From assembly GCA_041482015.1 (NCBI GenBank), contig JBGPCZ010000009.1, forward strand, positions 1 through 63,435: a DNA stretch of 63,435 bases. Reading direction: 5' to 3'. The stretch comes from JACQFK01 sp041482015 (GTDB lineage Bacteria; Planctomycetota; MHYJ01; JACPRB01). Made by a program: the position numbers and the translations under genes. Below are positions 58,509 to 63,435 of the stretch, piece by piece. Each line of letters begins with the position of its first letter. Within the stretch, counting starts at the first letter, position 1. The notes beneath the pieces are model-generated. The model saw only the letters and a list, made by a program, of their open reading frames with translations. It had not been told where the DNA came from and did not search any database.

Positions 58509-59702
58509 ATGGCCGAGGAGTCGCGGCGCCGGCGGGTCCTGCTTGGGTGCGCCTCGATCCTCGTCGCGACAATCCTCTGGATTCCCTCCGTCCACTTCTT
58601 CTTTCGCGTCGACGCCGCGCCCCTCCTGAAAGATCCGGGCGTCAGCCCCTGCGCGCGGGAGCTGGCGGCCCGCCACCTCGACTTCTGGGCCGATCCCGCG
58701 AAGCGCGAGCGGGAGCTCGGGGGGATGCGGAAGAGCAACGCCGAGTGGGACTTCATGGGCCGGACCTTCCTCGTCCTCGCGCTGGCCAACATGTCGCTCC
58801 GCGACCCCGCGATGAAGCCGCAGGCGCTCGGGGTGATCGACGGGATCCTCGAGGAGACGCTGCGCCTCGAGTCGCTCCACGGCTTCTATCACTTCTCGAT
58901 GGACTACGCGACGTCGCGGCCGTACCGGCGGGAACCCGCGCGCTCACAGTTCGTGGACAGCGAGATCGCGCTCATGCTGGCGGCGCGCCGGCTGGTCGGG
59001 GAGAAGGAGGCGTGGAAGGCGGCGCTCGGGGAGCGCGTCGCCTTCATCGTGAGCGGGATGGAGGGGCAGCCCGTGCTCTCGGCGGAGAGCTATCCCGACG
59101 AGTGCTGGACGTTCGACAACGCCAACGCGCTCGCGGCGCTCCGGATGGCGGACGCGCTCGACGGGACGGACCACCGGCCGCTCTGCCGCGCGTGGCTCGA
59201 GAGCGCGAAGGCGCGCCTCGTCCACAAGGGGACCGGGATCCTCGCCTCGGAGTACACGCTCGCGGGCTCGACGCTCGACGGCCCGGAAGGATCGTCGATC
59301 TGGATGGTCTCGCACGCGCTCCAGCTGGTGGACGAGGCGTTCGCGCGCGACCAGTACGACCGGGCGCGGCGGGAGCTGCGCCGCCCGATCTGCGGGTTCG
59401 ACGTCTCGCGCGAGTGGCCGGTCTCGGCGCGCGGGCAGGCGGACATCGACTCGGGGCTCGTGATCCCGGTGATCGATGCGAGCCCCGGTGCGAGCGGCCT
59501 GGCGCTGATGGGCGCGGCGGCGTTCGGCGACGCCGAGTTCCTCTCGGGGCTCCTTGCGTCGCTCGAGATGGCGGCCTTTCCCTCGCGGAGCGGCGGCCGC
59601 CTTCGCTACCACGCGAGCAATCAGGTGGGCGACTCGGCCCTGCTCTACGCCACGGTGCTCGGGCCGCTGTGGGCGGAGGTGAAGCGGAGGAACGGGCGAT
59701 GA
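58509..59702 (+). CDS. Membrane-anchored alpha/alpha-barrel-like protein, unknown function
   Basis: A 397-residue protein with one N-terminal transmembrane helix (VLLGCASILVATILWIPSVH). The body is helical with regularly spaced aromatic motifs: NAEWDFMGRTFLVLALANMS, FVDSEIALMLAARRLVGEKE, YPDECWTFDNANALAALRMA, DVSREWPVSARGQADIDSG and NQVGDSALLYATVLGPLW. This suggests an (alpha/alpha)6 barrel like that of linalool dehydratase-isomerase-domain or glycosidase-like proteins. Acidic residues in DECWTFDNAN could be catalytic. I cannot assign a reaction. It starts four bases after the DUF1080 lipoprotein and overlaps the following small membrane gene. Confidence 0.75.
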   Translation: MAEESRRRRVLLGCASILVATILWIPSVHFFFRVDAAPLLKDPGVSPCARELAARHLDFWADPAKRERELGGMRKSNAEWDFMGRTFLVLALANMSLRDPAMKPQALGVIDGILEETLRLESLHGFYHFSMDYATSRPYRREPARSQFVDSEIALMLAARRLVGEKEAWKAALGERVAFIVSGMEGQPVLSAESYPDECWTFDNANALAALRMADALDGTDHRPLCRAWLESAKARLVHKGTGILASEYTLAGSTLDGPEGSSIWMVSHALQLVDEAFARDQYDRARRELRRPICGFDVSREWPVSARGQADIDSGLVIPVIDASPGASGLALMGAAAFGDAEFLSGLLASLEMAAFPSRSGGRLRYHASNQVGDSALLYATVLGPLWAEVKRRNGR

Positions 59703-59983
59703 AGGATCGCCTGAAGGCCTGGCTCAAGGCGCCGATGTTCTCGCCGCGAGGCTTCCTGGTCCGGGCGGCCGCGCTGGCGCTGGTCTACGGGCTTCTCTCG
59801 CTCTGCGGCTTGCGGGAGTACATGTGCGTCCTTTCGCTCACGTACCCCGAAGGAACGCCGCGGGGCCTCTCGCTCTTCTTCTGCCTGATCTACCTGCTCT
59901 CCTACTTCTCGTTCATCCTCGCCGTGCCGATCCTGGTGATCGCCTCGGGCCTGCTTGCGCTCTCTCGTCCTGTGATAAAGTAA
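59699..59983 (+). CDS. Small two-helix membrane protein
   Basis: A 94-residue protein starting with an ATGA overlap on the previous stop. Two hydrophobic segments (FLVRAAALALVYGLLSLCGL and LSLFFCLIYLLSYFSFILAV, continuing into a third stretch) indicate a small polytopic membrane protein. It is probably a partner of the upstream barrel protein. No family is recognised. Its last codons, Val-Ile-Lys-stop, lie inside the left arm of the terminator hairpin. Confidence 0.75.
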   Translation: MKDRLKAWLKAPMFSPRGFLVRAAALALVYGLLSLCGLREYMCVLSLTYPEGTPRGLSLFFCLIYLLSYFSFILAVPILVIASGLLALSRPVIK

Positions 59984-60001
59984 ACGATTTACTTTATCAC
60001 A
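59971..60001. terminator. Bidirectional terminator: 14-bp perfect AT-rich hairpin
   Basis: TGTGATAAAGTAAA (59971-59984) pairs perfectly with TTTACTTTATCACA (59988-60001) around the loop CGA. The left arm contains the last codons and stop of the small membrane gene; the right arm ends immediately before the stop of the convergent aldolase/SDR gene. Confidence 0.85.
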
Positions 60002-62050
60002 TCACCGGGGCATCGCGTCCTGCAGGCCGCCGTCGATCGTGAGGCAGCTCCCCGTCGTGTAGCGCGAGCGGTCGCTGACGAGGAAGAGCGCGGCCTCGGC
60101 CACCGCCTCGGGCGGGATCGGGCCGACCCGGAGGAGGTTCCGCTTCCGGTACTCCTCCATCTGCTCGTCGGGCGTGATGCCCTTCTGGGCGGCCCGCTCC
60201 TCGCACATCTTGCGGATCATCGGCGTGTCGATGAAGTCGGCGTTGAAGTAGTTCACGCGGATCCCCGCCGGCGCGAGCTCCAGCGCGAGGCAGCGGGCGA
60301 GGTGTACCGACGCGGCCTTCGACGCCGCGTACGGGGCGTTCTCCTTCGGCGCCGCGAATGCGGCCTTCGAGGCGTTGAAGAGGATCGTCCCGAAGCCCTG
60401 CACCTTCATGATCCGGACGGCCTCTTTCACCGCGATGAAGTAGCCGGTCACGTTGACGTCCAGGTGCTTCTTCCACGAGTCGAGCGTCGCGTCGGCGAAC
60501 GGCGCGGGCTGGACGAACCCCGCGTTGCAGACGAGGATGTCGACGCCCCCGTAGGCGAACACGGCCGCGTCGAACGCCGCGGCCGTCTCGTCCTCGCTCG
60601 TCGCGTCGGCGCGAAGGCCGACCGCGCGGTGCGGGTCGCCCGTCCGCTCGCGGATCGACTCCGCGGCGGCGTGCACGGCCTTTTCGTCGAGGTCGGTCAG
60701 GACGACGTGGGCGCCCTCGGTGGCGAACCGCTCCGCGATCGCGCGGCCGATCCCGCCCGCCGCGCCGGTGACGAACGCGACCCTCCGCGAGAGCTCCGTC
60801 TCGGGCCTCCGCAGCCGCTCCAGCTCCAGGGGCCAGTACTCGAACTCGAACGCGCCCGCTTCTTCCAGGAACCGGAACTGGTCGACCGTCTCGGCGGCCT
60901 CGATCACGCTCGCGACGTGACGGTAGCAGCGGGACGAGGTCTCGGCGCTCCGCCGGTCGCGTCCCGCCGCGACGATCCCGATTCCCGGGAGGATCGAGAT
61001 CTTCGGGCCCGGCCCGAGCATCTCGTCGCCGCGGCCGTGCTTCGCGAAAGAGGCGCGGTAGTCGTTCTCGAACGTCTCGACGTGCCGGCGGAGGACGGCG
61101 GCCGCCTCCGAGGCCGGCAGGGAGGCGAGGGAGGCGTCGACGTGCATCGGGAGCCGTCCGCACTGGAGGATGTACTCGGGGGCGGCCATGCCGCGGCGGT
61201 GGACCTGCCGGGCGAGCTCGGAGTTCGCAAAGCGGATCGCCTCGTCGGAGTCGTCGACGCAGAGGACGGTCCGCCCGGGGATCGAGAGGAGCCCGCGGAG
61301 CAGCGGGAGGAGCCCGCGCGCGGCCTCGCGGCGGCGTTCGGCGGGGACGGCCGGGTGACGCTGCTTGGCGAGCGGGTCCTTCCTCGCCCGCGCCTTCCGG
61401 AGGAATTCCTCCGCGCGGTTGATGAGGCGATGGAGCGCGTCGTACGCCTCCTTCGGCGTCGCGCCCCACGTCACCAGGCCGTGCTTTCCGAGGACGAGCC
61501 CCGTGGCCTTCCCCGGGTCGCCGATCCCCTGGACCGCCTTCGCGAGCGGGAAGCCGGGGCGGATGTAGCCGAGGTAGAGGACGTCGTCGCCCAGCGCCTG
61601 CCGGACCAGCTCGCCCTTCCGGGTGGTGTCGGTGAGCGCCTGGGTGGCGAAGTCGAGGGTATGGACGATGCACGGCGCGGGGAGAAACGCGTGGATCGGG
61701 GCCTGGACGGACGGGCGCGGCGCACGGACGTCGAGCATGCACGAGGCCGTGAAGTCGCGCAACTCCTCCTCGGACATCGAGGGCCGGTGGCGGAGGAGGC
61801 GGAGCTCGTCGAGCCGGAGCGGCGCGAGCTGGCCCCGGTCCATGTGGAGGAGCGACGCGCCGGTGCCCTTGACCCAGAGGACGTCGATCTCGCGGCCCGC
61901 GAAATCGCGCTCGCGCCGCTTGAGCGAGACGCCGCCGCCGCCGGCCTGGAAGAGGGAGGGGTCGCCGCCGACCAGGCGCCCGAAGTAGAGGAGCCGGTCG
62001 AGGTCGTCCCCGATCTTCGAGGCGACGGCGTCATCCCAGCGGTTGTCCAC
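60002..62050 (-). CDS. Bifunctional class II aldolase/short-chain dehydrogenase (RhaD-like)
   Basis: A 682-residue fusion starting at GTG 62050. The N-terminal class II aldolase/adducin domain has GGGGVSLK, VLWVKGTGASL and GLVLGKHGLVTWG. The C-terminal SDR domain has TGAAGGIG at 428-435, CNAG and YAASKA. This architecture is that of rhamnulose-phosphate aldolase/lactaldehyde dehydrogenase fusions, which split a deoxyketose phosphate and convert lactaldehyde. The zinc-ligand segment reads CIVHTLDFATQ: His130 is kept, but the position of the following His is Leu132, so the aldolase half may be altered. Longer in-frame starts run antisense to the divergent phosphatase gene and are rejected. Confidence 0.88.
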   Translation of the reverse strand: MDNRWDDAVASKIGDDLDRLLYFGRLVGGDPSLFQAGGGGVSLKRRERDFAGREIDVLWVKGTGASLLHMDRGQLAPLRLDELRLLRHRPSMSEEELRDFTASCMLDVRAPRPSVQAPIHAFLPAPCIVHTLDFATQALTDTTRKGELVRQALGDDVLYLGYIRPGFPLAKAVQGIGDPGKATGLVLGKHGLVTWGATPKEAYDALHRLINRAEEFLRKARARKDPLAKQRHPAVPAERRREAARGLLPLLRGLLSIPGRTVLCVDDSDEAIRFANSELARQVHRRGMAAPEYILQCGRLPMHVDASLASLPASEAAAVLRRHVETFENDYRASFAKHGRGDEMLGPGPKISILPGIGIVAAGRDRRSAETSSRCYRHVASVIEAAETVDQFRFLEEAGAFEFEYWPLELERLRRPETELSRRVAFVTGAAGGIGRAIAERFATEGAHVVLTDLDEKAVHAAAESIRERTGDPHRAVGLRADATSEDETAAAFDAAVFAYGGVDILVCNAGFVQPAPFADATLDSWKKHLDVNVTGYFIAVKEAVRIMKVQGFGTILFNASKAAFAAPKENAPYAASKAASVHLARCLALELAPAGIRVNYFNADFIDTPMIRKMCEERAAQKGITPDEQMEEYRKRNLLRVGPIPPEAVAEAALFLVSDRSRYTTGSCLTIDGGLQDAMPR

Positions 62051-62053
62051 GGT

Positions 62054-62120
62054 CCGTTTTTTGTACCCGAAAACGGCCCGGCCTCCAAGGGTCAAAAACC
62101 TGCCTCTCAGTTTTTGGCCC
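62054..62120. promoter_or_regulatory. Two inverted repeats in a divergent promoter region
   Basis: CCGTTTT (62054-62060) pairs with AAAACGG (62070-62076). AGGGTCAAAAAC (62088-62099) pairs with GTTTTTGGCCCT (62110-62121) with one G-T wobble. Both lie just upstream of the aldolase/SDR start and between the divergent genes, suiting operators or a structured leader. Confidence 0.5.
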
Positions 62121-62164
62121 TCCGGCCGATTGCCAGAAGGTCGGCCGCGGGTTAGAATCCAGAC

Positions 62165-63435
62165 ATGCCGCCCGCCAGCCCGTCGTCCCACGAGACCGTC
62201 GCGCGGACGAACGAGTACGAGGTCACCTCCGTCGTCAAGGGGCCGTTCCTCGTGACGAGGTGCCGGGGCCGCTACACGGACGCGCTCCTGGACGTGATGC
62301 AGAAGCAGGTCTTCATGCAGATGCGTCCGATGGCGATCGACGCGGGGGCGCTCTCGGGCGTGACGATGCCGTTCGCGCGGGCGGCCTACACCGCGGCGCA
62401 GGCGCTCAAGAGCCAGGGCCACGTCCTCGTCCTCATCAACCCGCCCGATTCCATCCGCGGGTTCATCAAGCTCCTGGGGGCGGAGGGGCGGATCCCGATC
62501 CTGCTCTCCGAGTCGCAGCTCCCGGCCAAGGTCGCCGACGTGGCGCAAGCATCGGAAAGGATGGAGAAGGAGCTCCAGCAGATCCGGCGCGAGCTGGAGT
62601 CCAACCAGCTCTGGCAGATCGTCGACCGGGAGTTCTGCTGGGCCTGCCCGTTCTGCGGGGACCTTCGCGAAGACGTGCGGATGGCCTCGCGCGTCTCGAT
62701 CACGCAGCAGTCCCTCGAGAGGGTCTGGCGCCACCTCAGCTTCGACTGCCGGAGCTACGTCCCGGCCGCGCCGCGGTACAAGGCGAAGGCCGAGCTCGAG
62801 GCGAAGGTACGCGAGGCGAACCAGATGAAGCTGAACGCCTCGGCGGGTCGCGTCGAGGCGCTCCAGACGAAGGTCACGAAGCTCGAGGAGAGGGAGGAGT
62901 GGGCGACGAACCTCGAGAAGGGCGTGAAGATCGCCGCGTCGCGCCAGAGGAAGCTGCTTCCCACGCGGGCGCCGACGGTGGAGGGCTGCGAGGTCTCGTA
63001 CCTGTACCGCTCGGCGGACGAGGTCTCGGGCGACCTCTATGATTTCGTGGAGATGAGCGAGGGCCGGCTCGGGTTCGTGATCGGCGACGTCTCGGGCCAC
63101 GGGATCGAGGCGGGCATCCTGATGGGGATGACCAAGAAGGTGCTCTCGATCCGGCTCTCCGAGATGGGCGACCCGATCGCGGCGATGAAGAAGACGAACG
63201 CCGACATCGTGAAGGACATGGACCGGTCGAGCTTCGTGACGGTCGCGGTCCTGGTCTGGGATCCGAAGGAGCGGACGCTCTCGTCCGCGCGGGCAGGCCA
63301 CAATCCCCCGCTCCTGTTCAGCACGTCGCAGCCCGGGAAGGTGCACCGCTTCGAGAACGGCGGGCTCATGATCGGGATGGCGCCGCCCACGATCTTCGAC
63401 GCCCAGCTGGTGCACGAGCTGGTGCCGGTGCAGTC
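62165..63435 (+). CDS. SpoIIE/RsbU-type PP2C phosphatase with N-terminal STAS-like and zinc-binding regions, 5' part
   Basis: The frame opens at ATG 62165 and stays open to the window end, so 423 codons of a longer gene are seen. The first 130 residues (TRCRGRYTDALLDVMQKQVF, then LKSQGHVLVLINPPDSIRGF, then ILLSESQ) resemble a STAS domain. A Cys-rich segment (FCWACPFCGD with Cys158, 161 and 164, then FDCRSY) should bind zinc and is followed by a coiled coil. The phosphatase core starts SADEVSGDLYDFVEM with Asp285 and continues FVIGDVSGHGIEAGILMGM, the metal-binding motifs of SpoIIE/RsbU. It probably dephosphorylates an anti-sigma-factor antagonist. It is divergent from the aldolase/SDR gene. 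Confidence 0.9.
   Translation, partial: MPPASPSSHETVARTNEYEVTSVVKGPFLVTRCRGRYTDALLDVMQKQVFMQMRPMAIDAGALSGVTMPFARAAYTAAQALKSQGHVLVLINPPDSIRGFIKLLGAEGRIPILLSESQLPAKVADVAQASERMEKELQQIRRELESNQLWQIVDREFCWACPFCGDLREDVRMASRVSITQQSLERVWRHLSFDCRSYVPAAPRYKAKAELEAKVREANQMKLNASAGRVEALQTKVTKLEEREEWATNLEKGVKIAASRQRKLLPTRAPTVEGCEVSYLYRSADEVSGDLYDFVEMSEGRLGFVIGDVSGHGIEAGILMGMTKKVLSIRLSEMGDPIAAMKKTNADIVKDMDRSSFVTVAVLVWDPKERTLSSARAGHNPPLLFSTSQPGKVHRFENGGLMIGMAPPTIFDAQLVHELVPVQ

Noticed and set aside
62051..63415. N-terminal extension of the aldolase/SDR frame (to 1137 residues)
   Set aside because: It runs antisense to the SpoIIE-type phosphatase gene, which has clear motifs, and the aldolase domain starts right after GTG 62050.

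Overview
The window is high-GC bacterial DNA, coding on both strands, with no rRNA, tRNA, CRISPR array, transposase or phage gene that I could see. The gene set points to a planctomycete or a close PVC relative, probably a soil or freshwater environmental genome. It contains a DUF1592/DUF1587 cytochrome-like protein next to a DUF1552 Tat protein, a CxPSR sulfatase, tandem DUF1080 proteins, a PQQ-type propeller, GxDLY and GDSL esterases, three Hanks-type kinases (two with an N-terminal zinc ribbon) and three ECF-like sigma factors. The phylum is an inference.

Layout. 1-10 kb: the end of a PsbP-like gene, a zinc-ribbon protein, a His-rich membrane protein, a GxDLY SGNH hydrolase, a chlorite-dismutase-family protein, two alpha/beta hydrolases and a sulfatase. 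10-21 kb: small esterases, a thioredoxin-like gene with an in-frame TGA that I read as selenocysteine, a GH20-like lipoprotein with a glycosyltransferase-like partner, the DUF1592/DUF1552 operon, and a zinc-ribbon kinase. 21-28 kb: an outer-membrane barrel, a PD40 lipoprotein and CBM9-like proteins, a degenerate receiver, a sigma factor and a DUF898 protein. 28-36 kb: a sigma factor overlapping a 2247-residue protein that fuses an anti-sigma zinc finger, one membrane helix and a thioester alpha-2-macroglobulin. 36-48 kb: a GDSL esterase, a PQQ propeller, a tandem hydrolase, a kinase, a DUF1570 metallopeptidase and a sigma/TPR-kinase operon. 48-63 kb: an EHD-like dynamin GTPase, an HSD17B14-like SDR, a GarR-like reductase, a lactate permease, the DUF2157-DUF4401-GDYXXLXY operon, two DUF1080 proteins, a fused class II aldolase/SDR, and the start of a SpoIIE-type phosphatase.

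Themes. (1) Polysaccharide and ester breakdown: sulfatase, GH20-like, many esterases, CBM9 and DUF1080. The HSD17B14-like dehydrogenase, lactate permease and fused aldolase/SDR would fit deoxyhexose (fucose or rhamnose) use leading to lactate. (2) Dense surface and stress regulation: three sigma factors, three kinases, a receiver without its phosphorylatable Asp, and a SpoIIE phosphatase. (3) Regulatory DNA is readable. Convergent genes often end in AT-rich hairpins whose arms contain the last codons, the lactate permease Shine-Dalgarno sequence lies in a perfect hairpin, and several divergent promoters carry long inverted repeats.

The two strongest leads are the anti-sigma/alpha-2-macroglobulin fusion at 28966-35709, with its partner sigma factor at 28418-28969, and the candidate selenoprotein at 10906-11823.
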